Part shown: positions 37,051 to 46,125 of the stretch, piece after piece | Layout: each line of letters opens with the position of its first letter | Numbering within the stretch: the stretch's first letter is position 1 | NCBI RefSeq assembly: GCF_014850955.1 | Contig: NZ_JACXSS010000001.1 | Location: forward strand, 4,960,001 to 5,024,000 | DNA from: Methylomonas albis | GTDB lineage: Bacteria; Pseudomonadota; Gammaproteobacteria; Methylococcales; Methylomonadaceae | DNA length: 64,000 nt | Direction: 5' to 3' | Translations under genes and position numbers: made by a program | The notes under the pieces: generated by a model | Told to the model about the DNA's origin: nothing | The model's input: only the letters and a program-made list of their open reading frames with translations | Database searches by the model: none

Positions 37051-38070
37051 ATGAAGAAAAACATCCTGCTGGTATTTACCGGCGGCACCATAGGTTCACA
37101 GCTTAGCGGCAACACCATCAATACCCATGGCAGCGCCGGTTATAAGTTATTACAGCGCTTTGCGGCACAAGACCCCAAGCCGGATTCGGTAAGTTTCAAA
37201 ACCTTGCAGCCATTGCAAATTCTCAGCGAAAACCTGCATCCCAGCCACTGGCCGCATATCATCGCTGCAATCGAAACCGAAGATCTGAGCCAATTCGACG
37301 GCATCATCATTACGCATGGCACTGATAGCTTGGCCTTTAGCGCTGCGGCACTGAGTCTTTACTTCAATGGTCTCACGATTCCGCTAATGTTGGTTTCGAG
37401 CGATCTGCCGCTGGACAATCCACAAGCCAACGGCGTAGCGAATTTTCTCTGTGCGGTGGAGTTTATCCGCCAACTCGGTCGGGCTGGCGTGTTCGTGCCC
37501 TATCAAAATCCCGGGCAAGCAATGCTGATTCATCTTGGCAGCCGATTGTCGTCTTGTTTGCCGTTAAGTAGCGACTTTATCAGCGTGCAGTCGCAGGCCT
37601 GGATGCGCTTCGAGAACGGACGATTCCAATCCCTGCAAAATTTAGAGCTAAGCGCACGCTCGCCAATGACGCTTAAAGCCGATTTTTCCAAACGAATTTT
37701 GTTAATCAAGCCTTATCCCGGCCTGAATTACTCGACTTACAATCTCAACAGCGTCGATGCAGTACTACACGACCTTTACCATTCCGGGGCGGCTTGCGCC
37801 TCGACGGTGATGGGCGAGCAATACAGTCTGGTCGAGTTCGTCAAACGCTGCGCGGCAAACCGCATCAAAATTTATCTAGCGCCGGCGCTATATTCGGAAA
37901 GCGCATACGCTTCAACTCGCGAGTTGTTGGATGTGGGGGCGGAAATGATCTGGAATACTTCGCTGGAAGCGGCTTACGCTAAATTACTATTGGCTTACGG
38001 CAATTTCGACACGGCGCCAGCAATTTCTGCCTATTTAGCGAATAATTTGGCTCACGAGCAGTGTAACTAA
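37051..38070 (+). CDS. L-asparaginase family amidohydrolase
   Basis: 339 residues. The first catalytic-Thr motif FTGGTIGSQ is at residues 9-17 and the second, ITHGTDSLAFSA, is near 88. These two motifs define the asparaginase/glutaminase fold. The lack of an export signal points to a cytoplasmic enzyme. Asparagine as substrate is likely but related families (archaeal GatD, for example) share the motifs. Four genes around it are unrelated. Confidence 0.85.
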   Translation: MKKNILLVFTGGTIGSQLSGNTINTHGSAGYKLLQRFAAQDPKPDSVSFKTLQPLQILSENLHPSHWPHIIAAIETEDLSQFDGIIITHGTDSLAFSAAALSLYFNGLTIPLMLVSSDLPLDNPQANGVANFLCAVEFIRQLGRAGVFVPYQNPGQAMLIHLGSRLSSCLPLSSDFISVQSQAWMRFENGRFQSLQNLELSARSPMTLKADFSKRILLIKPYPGLNYSTYNLNSVDAVLHDLYHSGAACASTVMGEQYSLVEFVKRCAANRIKIYLAPALYSESAYASTRELLDVGAEMIWNTSLEAAYAKLLLAYGNFDTAPAISAYLANNLAHEQCN

Positions 38071-38120
38071 AGTTCGATTCTAACAATAATTCTGAACCAG
38101 CCTGCTAGAGCGTAGCGAGG

Positions 38121-38146
38121 AGCGGATTGCCAAGAGGCAATCCGCT
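38121..38146. terminator. hairpin between convergent genes
   Basis: An 11-bp perfect stem (AGCGGATTGCC / GGCAATCCGCT) with a 4-base loop between the asparaginase and FlgO-like genes. It lacks a T-run on either side. Confidence 0.6.
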
Positions 38147-38159
38147 TAATAGTTGAATA

Positions 38160-38720
38160 CTATGGCTTAACTGGCGCGGGTGCTGGCGGCTTTTTAACCA
38201 AAACCTTGGCGTCAGGACCCATCGACACGGAATAGTCGGTGGAAGAAATTACGTTCTGGCTGGCAATATCGACAACCCGCAACGAAACGTAAACCTTGTT
38301 GTAGCCTGGCGCAAACGAACCGACGATGACAGCTTTGGCACCAACATTATTTAACGCTTCCTTGGTTTTATCAGGAAGCTGCAAGATGCCGGCTTCGTTT
38401 TTAGCAAAAATTTCGGTAGGCAATTCCATACCCATCACCCGGTAACCGGACCGATGAAAGGCCGAGGAAATTTGATCCGAGACAATTCGGCCAAACGCCA
38501 GAGTTTGCTCAAGTTCGCCGACATTAACCAACGAGTTGATAACCACTAAACTGCCTTTGGGCAAAGGTTCGCGTAAATCGAGAATGAGCTGATCGACAGC
38601 CTCATAGCTTACCTCAACCAAATCGTCATCTTTGACTTCGCTAGCCCGAAAACCCCGGCTGCAACCACTTAGCATGATCAGCGCCAACAGCATTAGCACC
38701 ATCGTCTTTTTGTTAACCAT
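38160..38720 (-). CDS. FlgO-domain lipoprotein
   Basis: 186 residues. The signal peptide ends in the lipobox L-S-G-C near residue 20. The core, with GSLVVINSLVNVGELEQT, FGRIVSDQISSAF and AKAVIVGSFAPGYNKVYVSLRVVD, matches the FlgO family of outer-membrane lipoproteins, first described in Vibrio as motility-related. A Pro-rich tail (KKPPAPAPVKP) follows. No flagellar gene is nearby, so a flagellar role is not supported here. Confidence 0.78.
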   Translation of the reverse strand: MVNKKTMVLMLLALIMLSGCSRGFRASEVKDDDLVEVSYEAVDQLILDLREPLPKGSLVVINSLVNVGELEQTLAFGRIVSDQISSAFHRSGYRVMGMELPTEIFAKNEAGILQLPDKTKEALNNVGAKAVIVGSFAPGYNKVYVSLRVVDIASQNVISSTDYSVSMGPDAKVLVKKPPAPAPVKP

Positions 38721-38864
38721 CAGGCCTCTCCTATCGTAATTATTTAAGTTATCAGAGCTTAAAACAGCAAGCGAGTCAATCTAATTTACTACCGCAGTAT
38801 ACACAGCATTGCGCTGGAGAATTGCTTGAGCGACGCCAGACAAAACCCTGGACTTATTGAACAT

Positions 38865-39506
38865 TTATTGACCACTTTCGGTAACGATGACACCGATGCC
38901 GTTTTTCTGCAGCAATTCCTTAATCGTGGAAACACTGGCGGGATTATCGTAAGGACCGACCTTAACTCGGTGCCAGATGACATTGCCGACTTTAGCCTTC
39001 TCGACCCTGGACTCTATGCCAAGCGACGCCAGCTTAGCTTTGTGGCGCTCGGCTTCCGGCGCTTCCCGGAAAGAACCGGCTTGCATGATGTATTTGGCCA
39101 CCTTGGTTTTGCCGACCAACTGCTCGCGCACACGGGTTTTGATTTCGTAATCAGGCACCACCACTTCCGCCTGTGGCAGTATGGTATAAAAGTCGTAACG
39201 AGGCTCTTCCGGTTCCGCAGGTTGTGGCGGCTCTGCCGGCTTTTCCGGTTCCGCAGCCGTTTGGGTTTGCGGCTTGGTCGGCACTTCCTGTTTTAACGTT
39301 TCCACTACTTGCGGTGCTTCCGCTTCCGGTTTACCGGCCACCAGCTCCGGCACCATCTTGCGGATCATGTTCAAAAATACCCCGAAAGCCACAATCAGCG
39401 CGATGACCAGCAACCAACGCCATAACGCTACCGCAGGCTTTTTCGGCTTTCTGCGACTGTTAGCGTAACTGGGACTTTGAACGCGGTGCTTATAGTCTCT
39501 GGCCAT
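38865..39506 (-). CDS. SPOR-domain membrane protein (FtsN-like)
   Basis: 213 residues: a short basic cytoplasmic N-terminus ([20 protein letters not shown]), one membrane helix (LWRWLLVIALIVAFGVFL), a long Pro/Glu-rich periplasmic linker and a C-terminal SPOR domain (YIMQAGSFREAPEAERHKAK to VIVTESGQ) that binds denuded peptidoglycan strands at the septum. This is the layout of the division protein FtsN, and position directly downstream of argS is common for it. Start and argS stop overlap (TAATG). Confidence 0.85.
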   Translation of the reverse strand: MARDYKHRVQSPSYANSRRKPKKPAVALWRWLLVIALIVAFGVFLNMIRKMVPELVAGKPEAEAPQVVETLKQEVPTKPQTQTAAEPEKPAEPPQPAEPEEPRYDFYTILPQAEVVVPDYEIKTRVREQLVGKTKVAKYIMQAGSFREAPEAERHKAKLASLGIESRVEKAKVGNVIWHRVKVGPYDNPASVSTIKELLQKNGIGVIVTESGQ

Positions 39507-41263
39507 TACATCGCTTCAGGTGTATTAATTTTCAATAGGGATAGGGCATTGACCAATACCTGCTTTACCGCACAAATCAAATTGATGCGGGCATTGCAAA
39601 GTTTGTCGTCGTCTACCAGGAACTGGTGCGCGTTGTAATAACTGTGGAACTGATTGGCCAGTTCACGCAGATAATGAATCAATTGATGAGGTTCGAAATT
39701 CACAGCTGCACGTTCCAACGCTTCCGGGTATTTCGAAAGTGTAGTCAGTAACGCGGTTTCCTGCTCTTCGGTCAATAGATTCAGATGTTCCATACCCAAA
39801 TGCGGATTGCGTTGCCGGCCTTTTTCGTCGAGTTGGCGTAATACGCTACAAACTCTGGCGTGCGCGTACTGCACGTAATACACAGGGTTTTCGTTACTTC
39901 TGGAGGTGGCCAGCTTCAAATCGAAATCCATATGTTGCTCGGATTTGCGCATTACGTAAAAGAAGCGGCAAGCATCTCTGCCGACTTCGTTACGCAGCTG
40001 TCTTAAAGTGACGAACTCGCCGGAGCGGGTCGACATCTGTACTTTTTCGTCGCCACGATAGAGGATCGCGAATTGCACCAGCAATACTTTCAGTTTGGAT
40101 TCGTCGGCGCCCAGGGCTTGCATCGCGGCTTTCACACGCGGGATGTACCCATGGTGGTCGGCGCCCCAAATATTGACGATCTGATCGAAGCCCCGATCCA
40201 ACTTGTGCATGTGGTAGGCAATATCGGAAGCAAAATAGGTGGTTTGACCGTTGTCCCGCACTACCACTCTATCTTTTTCGTCGCCCAGACGGCTGGAGGC
40301 AAACCAAGTTGCGCCATCTTTTTTGTACAGAAAACCCGCGGCATCCAGACGCTGTAAAGCTTGCTCAACGGAATGATCTTCCATCAGTGATCGCTCGGAA
40401 AACCACTGTTGATAACTGACACCGAACTCGGCCAAATCCTCTTTAATGTCGTCCAGAATCTCATCCAGGCCGGCTTGAAATACTTCTTGATAGTCCTCTC
40501 CGAGCAAGGTTTTGGCCCGGTCAATCAACGCATCGATGTGTTTTTCCTTATCGCCGCCTTGAGGCTCATCGGCGGGTAAATCCGCCAACACTAGCGCTGC
40601 GGCTCGGCGGTATGCGTCGCCGGCTTTTTTGTGCAAATTAGCGGAAATCTCCCGCACATATTCGCCGCGATAGCCGTTGCTCGGAAAAGGCACTACTTCG
40701 TCGCAGGCTTCTAAATATCGCAACCAGACACTGGTGGCAAGAATATCCATCTGCCGGCCGGCGTCGTTCACATAGTATTCACGTTCGACTTGAAAACCGA
40801 CTGCCGCCATTAAATCCGCCACTGCCGAACCATAAGCGGCGCCACGGCCATGGCCGACATGCAACGGCCCAGTGGGATTAGCGGAAACAAATTCGACTTG
40901 GACACGTTTGCCAGCGCCGATCTTGCTTAAACCGAACGCCGAGCCGGCATCTAGCACCTGCTTGACAATCTGGAACTGGCTATCGGGATTGATGAAGAAA
41001 TTGATAAATCCCGGGCCGGCAATGTCAACCTTGGTAATAAGTGCATCGCTGGGCAGCGCCGCGATGATTTTTTCGGCCAGCTGTCTAGGATTAAGTTTGG
41101 CCGGCTTGGCCAGCATCATTGCCAGATTGGTGGCGAAATCACCATGCTGAACATCGCGCGTACGTTCTAAATTGATTTGCGCAATAAAATCGTTTTCGAG
41201 AATACCTTGAGTTTTAAGGGCTGTAACGGCTTGTTGTAAAAGGGATTCCAGCTTTTGTTTCAT
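39506..41263 (-). CDS. argS: arginyl-tRNA synthetase
   Basis: 585 residues. The class I HIGH-type motif is in [20 protein letters not shown] and the MSTRSG segment stands for KMSKS. The N-terminal Add1 domain (residues 1-110) and C-terminal DALR anticodon-binding domain (from about 455) are present. Charges tRNA-Arg. Upstream of the SPOR-protein gene with a one-base overlap. Confidence 0.97.
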   Translation of the reverse strand: MKQKLESLLQQAVTALKTQGILENDFIAQINLERTRDVQHGDFATNLAMMLAKPAKLNPRQLAEKIIAALPSDALITKVDIAGPGFINFFINPDSQFQIVKQVLDAGSAFGLSKIGAGKRVQVEFVSANPTGPLHVGHGRGAAYGSAVADLMAAVGFQVEREYYVNDAGRQMDILATSVWLRYLEACDEVVPFPSNGYRGEYVREISANLHKKAGDAYRRAAALVLADLPADEPQGGDKEKHIDALIDRAKTLLGEDYQEVFQAGLDEILDDIKEDLAEFGVSYQQWFSERSLMEDHSVEQALQRLDAAGFLYKKDGATWFASSRLGDEKDRVVVRDNGQTTYFASDIAYHMHKLDRGFDQIVNIWGADHHGYIPRVKAAMQALGADESKLKVLLVQFAILYRGDEKVQMSTRSGEFVTLRQLRNEVGRDACRFFYVMRKSEQHMDFDLKLATSRSNENPVYYVQYAHARVCSVLRQLDEKGRQRNPHLGMEHLNLLTEEQETALLTTLSKYPEALERAAVNFEPHQLIHYLRELANQFHSYYNAHQFLVDDDKLCNARINLICAVKQVLVNALSLLKINTPEAM

Positions 41264-41320
41264 CGCGTTGAAGAATGGGGATTTATCGGAAAATAGCCGC
41301 CATTATCCATTAAAAACAAA

Positions 41321-42004
41321 TTATTGGCTAGGACGCTCGCCGAACAGCGCCGTGCCTATCCGCACCAGCGTTGAGCCTTCAGCGACCGCTGCCTGCAAAT
41401 CGCCACTCATCCCGAACGAAAAGGTATCGAGATCGTCACGCTCAAGCTGCCGCACTGCTTGATAAAGCCGCCGATACGGCAGACATTGCGCCTGATAATC
41501 CTGCTGCGGCTCTGGAATCGCCATCACCCCGCGCAAACGCAAATTTGGCAACGTACTAATTTGCGCGATCAGTGCCGGCAAATCGGACAACTCGATACCG
41601 GACTTGCTGACTTCGTCGCTAATATTGACCTGCAAACAGATATTCAGAGGCGGCGTATAGTCCGGACGCTGCTCACTGAGACGTTCGGCTATTTTCAAGC
41701 GATCGACGCTGTGTACCCAGGCAAATTGCTGAGCAATAAGTTTGGTTTTGTTGGATTGAATCGGTCCGATGAAATGCCAGCTGATATTGAACGCCGCCAA
41801 TTCCTGCTGCTTTTTGAGTGCTTCCTGCAAATAATTTTCGCCGAAATGGCGCTGCCCAATCCAATAGGCCGCGGCAATATCGGACGCCGGCTTAGTCTTG
41901 CTGACGGCCAACAGTTGCACGCTACCCGGCGGACGTTGCGCATCTATTTCGGCCTGGCGGAGCTGCCTGCGTACCTTGGCAAAACGCTGAGAGATACTAT
42001 TCAC
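41321..42004 (-). CDS. yggS: PLP homeostasis protein (YggS/PROSC family)
   Basis: 227 residues with a GTG start that overlaps the tatC stop by eight bases. The pyridoxal-phosphate Lys lies in LLAVSKTKPA. FGENYLQEAL, WHFIGPIQSNK and the FGMSGDLQAAVAEGSTLVRI phosphate-binding stretch are family hallmarks. It buffers pyridoxal 5'-phosphate and has no known catalytic activity. Its link with the tat genes is by position only. Confidence 0.93.
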   Translation of the reverse strand: MNSISQRFAKVRRQLRQAEIDAQRPPGSVQLLAVSKTKPASDIAAAYWIGQRHFGENYLQEALKKQQELAAFNISWHFIGPIQSNKTKLIAQQFAWVHSVDRLKIAERLSEQRPDYTPPLNICLQVNISDEVSKSGIELSDLPALIAQISTLPNLRLRGVMAIPEPQQDYQAQCLPYRRLYQAVRQLERDDLDTFSFGMSGDLQAAVAEGSTLVRIGTALFGERPSQ

Positions 42005-42752
42005 GACCCTCAGCCGCCGACTCTTTTTTGACGAATAAGCGCGAAAACAACAATCCGGATTCGAACAACAGCCACATAGGCACCGCCAAGAGGGTTTGCG
42101 ACAAGGCGTCGGGCGGCGTCAAAAACATCGCGACCACAAACACCCCGACAATGACATAGGGCCTTTTTTCAGACAGAGATTCCGGAGTAATAATGCCGGT
42201 CCATACCAGTACGATAGTGAAAATCGGAATTTCAAACGATAAGCCGAAGGCAAAAAACATCGCCAACACAAAATCCAGATAAGTGGCTATATCGGTCATC
42301 ACCGCCACGCCAGCCGGCGCTGCCGAAGTGAGATAGCCGAATACCAGCGGAAATACCAGAAAATAGGCGAAGGCTGCGCCGCCGTAAAACAGCAAGGTAC
42401 TAGCCAATAACAAAGGCGCTACCATCAGCTTTTCGTGTCGATACAAGCCCGGCGCCACGAAGCCCCAGAACTGGTAAAGGATGATCGGTATGGAAATAAA
42501 CACCGCCACCACAAAAGCCAATTTGAATGGCGTGAAAAACGGCGACGCCACATCAATGGCGATCATCGTGCTGTTTTTCGGCATGTGCTGCAACAACGGT
42601 TCCGCCAAGTAGGTGTAGATCTCGTTCGCGTAACTAGCAGTACCGACAAACACCAGCAATACACATAACGCCACCTTTAACAGGCGGTCGCGCAGCTCGA
42701 CCAAATGGCTAAAAAAAGACTGCTCGTTATCCTGCGGTTGTTGGCTTGTCAT
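41997..42752 (-). CDS. tatC: Sec-independent translocase subunit TatC
   Basis: 251 residues with six membrane helices. The N-terminal SFFSHLVELRDRLLKVAL contains the conserved H-L-x-E-L-R-x-R-L motif, and YQFWGFVAPGLYRHEK is the hallmark of the first periplasmic/cytoplasmic junction. TatC binds twin-arginine signal peptides. The start overlaps tatB by 26 bases. Confidence 0.97.
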   Translation of the reverse strand: MTSQQPQDNEQSFFSHLVELRDRLLKVALCVLLVFVGTASYANEIYTYLAEPLLQHMPKNSTMIAIDVASPFFTPFKLAFVVAVFISIPIILYQFWGFVAPGLYRHEKLMVAPLLLASTLLFYGGAAFAYFLVFPLVFGYLTSAAPAGVAVMTDIATYLDFVLAMFFAFGLSFEIPIFTIVLVWTGIITPESLSEKRPYVIVGVFVVAMFLTPPDALSQTLLAVPMWLLFESGLLFSRLFVKKESAAEGRE

Positions 42753-43050
42753 CGTCCTGATTAATTTCGGCAGCAGCCTTTACGTTGAAGTTAATATCAT
42801 CGAGAGCCGACTGGGTCTCTTGCACAACTTTTTCCAATTCGCCGGCTATGCTTTGCTGCTGCATCAGCTGGCGCATTTCTTCCGCATGCAACTCCTGCTT
42901 GATTTCGGCCTTTGCGGTAGCTAATACAGTGCGGGCCTTTCCCACCCATAAACCAGCCAATCGCGCCGCCTTTGGCAATTTTTCCGGGCCCAGCACCAAC
43001 AACGCGACTAACCCAACCATCAACAATTCTGAAAAGCCTACATCGAACAT
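42727..43050 (-). CDS. tatB: Sec-independent translocase subunit TatB
   Basis: 107 residues: MFDVGFSELLMVGLVALLVL with G-F-S-E and the following L-G-P-E-K-L-P hinge typical of TatB, an amphipathic helix, and a polar Gln/Glu-rich tail. Together with TatC it forms the receptor for folded Tat substrates. Confidence 0.95.
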   Translation of the reverse strand: MFDVGFSELLMVGLVALLVLGPEKLPKAARLAGLWVGKARTVLATAKAEIKQELHAEEMRQLMQQQSIAGELEKVVQETQSALDDINFNVKAAAEINQDDDKPTTAG

Positions 43051-43058
43051 ATCGCTGA

Positions 43059-43274
43059 CTAAACCTGATCTTTTTCTTTACTGGTGACTTCACCTTCCAA
43101 AGGCTCTTCTTCCTTGCGAGCGATAGACTTGTCTTCGCCGCCTTCCTTAACCGCGGAACGAAATCCCCTGATTGCTTCGCCGAGATCGGCACCGACATTT
43201 TTCAGGCGCTTGGTGCCGAACACCAGCACCACGATAACTAGCACTACCAATAGATGAGGAATACTTAAACCCAT
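43059..43274 (-). CDS. tatA: Sec-independent translocase subunit TatA
   Basis: 71 residues: [20 protein letters not shown], then the F-G-T-K-R-L hinge, an amphipathic helix with the F-R-S-A motif and a charged tail. TatA oligomers form the conducting part of the Tat system. AAGGAGT ribosome binding site upstream; eight bases separate it from tatB. Confidence 0.95.
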   Translation of the reverse strand: MGLSIPHLLVVLVIVVLVFGTKRLKNVGADLGEAIRGFRSAVKEGGEDKSIARKEEEPLEGEVTSKEKDQV

Positions 43275-43296
43275 TGTTTACTCCTTAATTTAACCA

Positions 43297-43617
43297 TCAG
43301 GACACATCGCGTTGCGCTTTTTCCTGTAAACCGGACAAACCGAAACGCCTTTGCAACTCATTGATCACATGTTCCGGGCCTAGTTCCTGATGCGCCAACA
43401 TGACCATGCAGTGAAACCAAAGGTCGGCGGTTTCGTAAACTATTTTATCCTTGTCGCCGTCTTTGGCGGCGATCACCGTTTCAGTGGCCTCTTCGCCGAT
43501 TTTTTTCAAAATATGATCCAGCCCTTTGGCATACAAACTGGCCACATAGGACTGATCAGCAGTCTGCAGCTTACGCTGCTCCAGAACCTGGGCTAATTGC
43601 TGTAAAACGTCGCTCAT
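43297..43617 (-). CDS. hisE: phosphoribosyl-ATP pyrophosphatase
   Basis: 106 residues. The MazG-like fold motif is visible as [20 protein letters not shown] followed by [13 protein letters not shown], with the metal-binding Glu/Asp residues. It hydrolyses phosphoribosyl-ATP in the second step of histidine synthesis. HisI and the other his genes are absent here; hisE leads into tatABC, an order seen in several gammaproteobacteria. Confidence 0.93.
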   Translation of the reverse strand: MSDVLQQLAQVLEQRKLQTADQSYVASLYAKGLDHILKKIGEEATETVIAAKDGDKDKIVYETADLWFHCMVMLAHQELGPEHVINELQRRFGLSGLQEKAQRDVS

Positions 43618-43688
43618 TATTATATACGTGGTTTTATGACCGCAAAATCATAGCACGTTGCCGAAACAGCCAAAAAAAATCTACAGGC

Positions 43689-43722
43689 AAAAAAAACCTC
43701 CCAATGCTTGCGCAGAGGGAGG
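43689..43722 (-). terminator. intrinsic terminator of the 50-residue membrane protein
   Basis: On the minus strand CCTCCC / GGGAGG form a stem around a 14-base loop, followed by eight T residues. It lies 79 bases after the stop at 43801. Confidence 0.7.
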
Positions 43723-43800
43723 CAAAAAAACCAGCGGAGTGCTTAGAAGGAGGTTTCCGCTCGTTATTACAACACCAGGAGGTAGTTACAAATTCTTGGA

Positions 43801-43953
43801 TCAGCTATTCAACTGCGCTTTTGTCGACATGCTGCTAAACATGGACGCGGCAGCGAACAATACAGTGGAGATTACGAATAAGCCTGAAATAAAGTTCCAA
43901 ATACCGGCGATAAACAGTGTGCCGATTAAGATATCTTTTTTAAATTCACTCAT
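43801..43953 (-). CDS. 50-residue membrane protein
   Basis: A short frame starting MSEFKKDILIGTLFIAGIWN with one or two overlapping hydrophobic helices (ILIGTLFIAGIWNFISGLFV; VISTVLFAAASMF) and a polar end. I do not recognise it. It is divergent from the LysR gene and followed by an intrinsic terminator, which supports a real small gene. No strong ribosome binding site is seen. An upstream in-frame start at 44013 is possible but adds a polar segment. Confidence 0.55.
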   Translation of the reverse strand: MSEFKKDILIGTLFIAGIWNFISGLFVISTVLFAAASMFSSMSTKAQLNS

Positions 43954-44071
43954 TGTGCTCAAATTCTCTGTTTTGAAATCTTGTGCTTGACAAAATCTCA
44001 TGCGCTTGCTCATCAGTTGCCAACTACTATACAGGATAGAAAAAAGTTTACAATTAGGCTTTTATTAAATA

Positions 44072-44085
44072 AATTGTATACAATT
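44072..44085. promoter_or_regulatory. perfect palindrome, possible LysR-regulator operator
   Basis: AATTGTATACAATT is a 14-bp perfect inverted repeat about 60 bases before the LysR ATG and 120 bases before the divergent small gene. It contains a T-N11-A core as found in LysR operators. Autoregulation is inferred from position. Confidence 0.45.
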
Positions 44086-44143
44086 AAGAAACAATAAAAA
44101 TGTCAACGCCTTTTGGTGAATTTTTTACTTTTCAGGAGATTAC

Positions 44144-45046
44144 ATGGACAAATTAACCAGCATGAATGTCTTTGTCCGCGTCGCCAAAGCCGGAAGCTTT
44201 GCCGGGGCCGCCAAGGACCTCGACATTTCCAGGGCCATGGCGACCAAACATATCATGCAATTGGAAAGCGAGCTGAACACACGCTTGTTCAATCGCACGA
44301 CCCGCAGCTTAAGCCTGACTGAAGCCGGCGAAGCCTATTTGGAACGCTGCCAGCAGGTTCTACTGGATGTGGCGGAGATGGAATCGGCAATCACCCACTT
44401 ACAAACGGAACCGCGCGGCACCCTGAAAATTCTGGCGCCGCCAGTCATCGGTGCTAGCCATATTTCACCGGGATTGACCGAATACCTAAAAAATTATCCC
44501 GACCTCTCGGTGGAAATGGTGCTGAAAGGCGGGCAAGTCGATTTGATCGACGAAGGCGTCGATTTAGCCATTTATTTAGGTCAATTGAACGACACCAGCT
44601 TGGTAGCCCGTAAGCTGGCGAGCTCGTCGCTGGTCGTGTGCGCCTCCCCGGAATATCTAAAGTCGCACGGCACTCCACAAGATCCGGAAGACCTGGAAGA
44701 TCACAGCTGTCTGATCAACTGGGCAATTCCGCCTCGGAACAAATGGCGTTTCAAGGGCATTCTCGGAGAGCGCACCGTCACCGTCACAGGCAGGATGCAG
44801 GCCAACATGGCCGACCCCATCCGCAACGCTGCGGTGAACGGATTGGGCCTGATCATGCTGCCTCGCTACATCGTCGGCCGCGACATCGAACAAGGCCGCT
44901 TGCAAGTGGTAATGGAACAATACGCCATCTCGCCGTTGGAAATTTATGCGGTTTATCCACACCGAAAATATTTGTCGGCCAAAGTACGGTCGTTTTTGGA
45001 GTTTATTCAAGCTTGGCTGCCGCATCGGATCGGCATGAACCCATGA
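44144..45046 (+). CDS. LysR-family transcriptional regulator
   Basis: 300 residues. The winged helix-turn-helix is in the first 60 (MNVFVRVAKAGSFAGAAKDL, then the recognition helix around SRAMATKHIMQLE and TRLFNRTTRSLSLTEAG), followed by a periplasmic-binding-protein-like effector domain. It belongs to the large group with LNTRLFNRTTR-type N-termini that often control neighbouring genes. AGGAG ribosome binding site upstream. Its stop overlaps the start of the next gene (ATGA), so it is co-transcribed with the methyltransferase and rhodanese genes. Confidence 0.92.
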   Translation: MDKLTSMNVFVRVAKAGSFAGAAKDLDISRAMATKHIMQLESELNTRLFNRTTRSLSLTEAGEAYLERCQQVLLDVAEMESAITHLQTEPRGTLKILAPPVIGASHISPGLTEYLKNYPDLSVEMVLKGGQVDLIDEGVDLAIYLGQLNDTSLVARKLASSSLVVCASPEYLKSHGTPQDPEDLEDHSCLINWAIPPRNKWRFKGILGERTVTVTGRMQANMADPIRNAAVNGLGLIMLPRYIVGRDIEQGRLQVVMEQYAISPLEIYAVYPHRKYLSAKVRSFLEFIQAWLPHRIGMNP

Positions 45047-45627
45047 GCGACCTGCAAGACAAGTGGGACGCCATATATCAAAATGCTTCCGCTCCGGCAT
45101 CCCCTGCCGAGGTGCTGACCCAGCATCAATGCCTGCTACCCAAGCATGGCAAAGCGCTGGACTTGGCCTGTGGGCTGGGCGGCAACGCACTACTCCTCGC
45201 CGAATATGGTTTGCAGGTGGACGCGTGGGATATTTCCGCCGTCGGCCTACAAATTCTGCAGCAAACAGCTGTCAATAAACACCTTGATATTGCAACCCAC
45301 CAATGTTTTATCGACGCCGAAACCCTACCGCAACAGACTTACGATGTGATTGTCATCAGTCGTTTTCTTGACCGAACCCTGTGTAATGCGATAATGGCAG
45401 CCTTGAAACCGGGCGGCCTGCTGTTTTATCAAACATTTACCCGCAACAAACTTGACCAACAAGGCCCCAGCAATCCCGATTACTTACTGGCAAGCAACGA
45501 ATTATTGCGGCTGTTTAGCCCCTTAAACGTGATTTTTTACCAGGAATACGCAAAACTCGGCGATGTGCGATTCGGCAATAGAAACGAAGCCTGTTTTATC
45601 GGGCAAGAAAATGAAGCGGTAAATTAA
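45043..45627 (+). CDS. class I SAM-dependent methyltransferase (TehB-like)
   Basis: 194 residues. SAM motif I is ALDLACGLGGNALLLAEYG and the acidic residue after motif II is in VDAWDISAVGL. KPGGLLFYQTFTRNK follows near the C-terminus. The short size and the D-L-A-C-G-x-G-G-N signature resemble TehB-type thiol or tellurite methyltransferases. Coupled to LysR upstream and to a rhodanese gene downstream (TAATG), which suggests sulfur or chalcogen chemistry, though that is inference. Confidence 0.83.
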   Translation: MSDLQDKWDAIYQNASAPASPAEVLTQHQCLLPKHGKALDLACGLGGNALLLAEYGLQVDAWDISAVGLQILQQTAVNKHLDIATHQCFIDAETLPQQTYDVIVISRFLDRTLCNAIMAALKPGGLLFYQTFTRNKLDQQGPSNPDYLLASNELLRLFSPLNVIFYQEYAKLGDVRFGNRNEACFIGQENEAVN

Positions 45628-46019
45628 TGATAGAAAATCTCGACCCCAAACAATCCTGGGCTGTATTACAAACTAATCCGGCGGCGATATTGATCGATGT
45701 CAGGACAGCCATCGAACACAGCTTTGTCGGCCACCCTCCGCAAGCAATTCATGTGGCCTGGAAGGAATTTCCCGGCATGCAATTAAACATGGGGTTCGTA
45801 GATCAAGTGCAACAACATGCTCCGGATAAAACCGCGCCGATTCTGCTGTTGTGCCGCAGCGGACAACGCTCTGTAGACGCCGCCAAAGCCTTGGAAGCGG
45901 CAGGCTACGAACATCTAATCAACATTCTGGATGGCTTCGAAGGCCCGCTGGATGAAAACAAGCACCGCGGCAATTCTGGCGGCTGGCGTTTTCACGGCTT
46001 GCCTTGGCAACAAAGTTAA
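45627..46019 (+). CDS. rhodanese-like sulfurtransferase
   Basis: A 130-residue single rhodanese domain. The active-site loop is LLCRSGQRSVDAAK with the catalytic Cys in C-R-S-G-Q-R; DVRTAIEHSFVGHPPQAIHV is the N-terminal CH2-like region. It transfers sulfane sulfur to an unknown acceptor. Starts on the last base of the methyltransferase stop codon. Confidence 0.9.
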   Translation: MIENLDPKQSWAVLQTNPAAILIDVRTAIEHSFVGHPPQAIHVAWKEFPGMQLNMGFVDQVQQHAPDKTAPILLLCRSGQRSVDAAKALEAAGYEHLINILDGFEGPLDENKHRGNSGGWRFHGLPWQQS

Positions 46020-46125
46020 TCCCCGGTCATCGGCTCCGCGCCAGCGCGTAAACCAAAACTAAATCTCGCTGGTCGGCTTAACCGTCCAGCCTATCTGTTC
46101 CTTAAAAATCATCAAGTAAATTATT

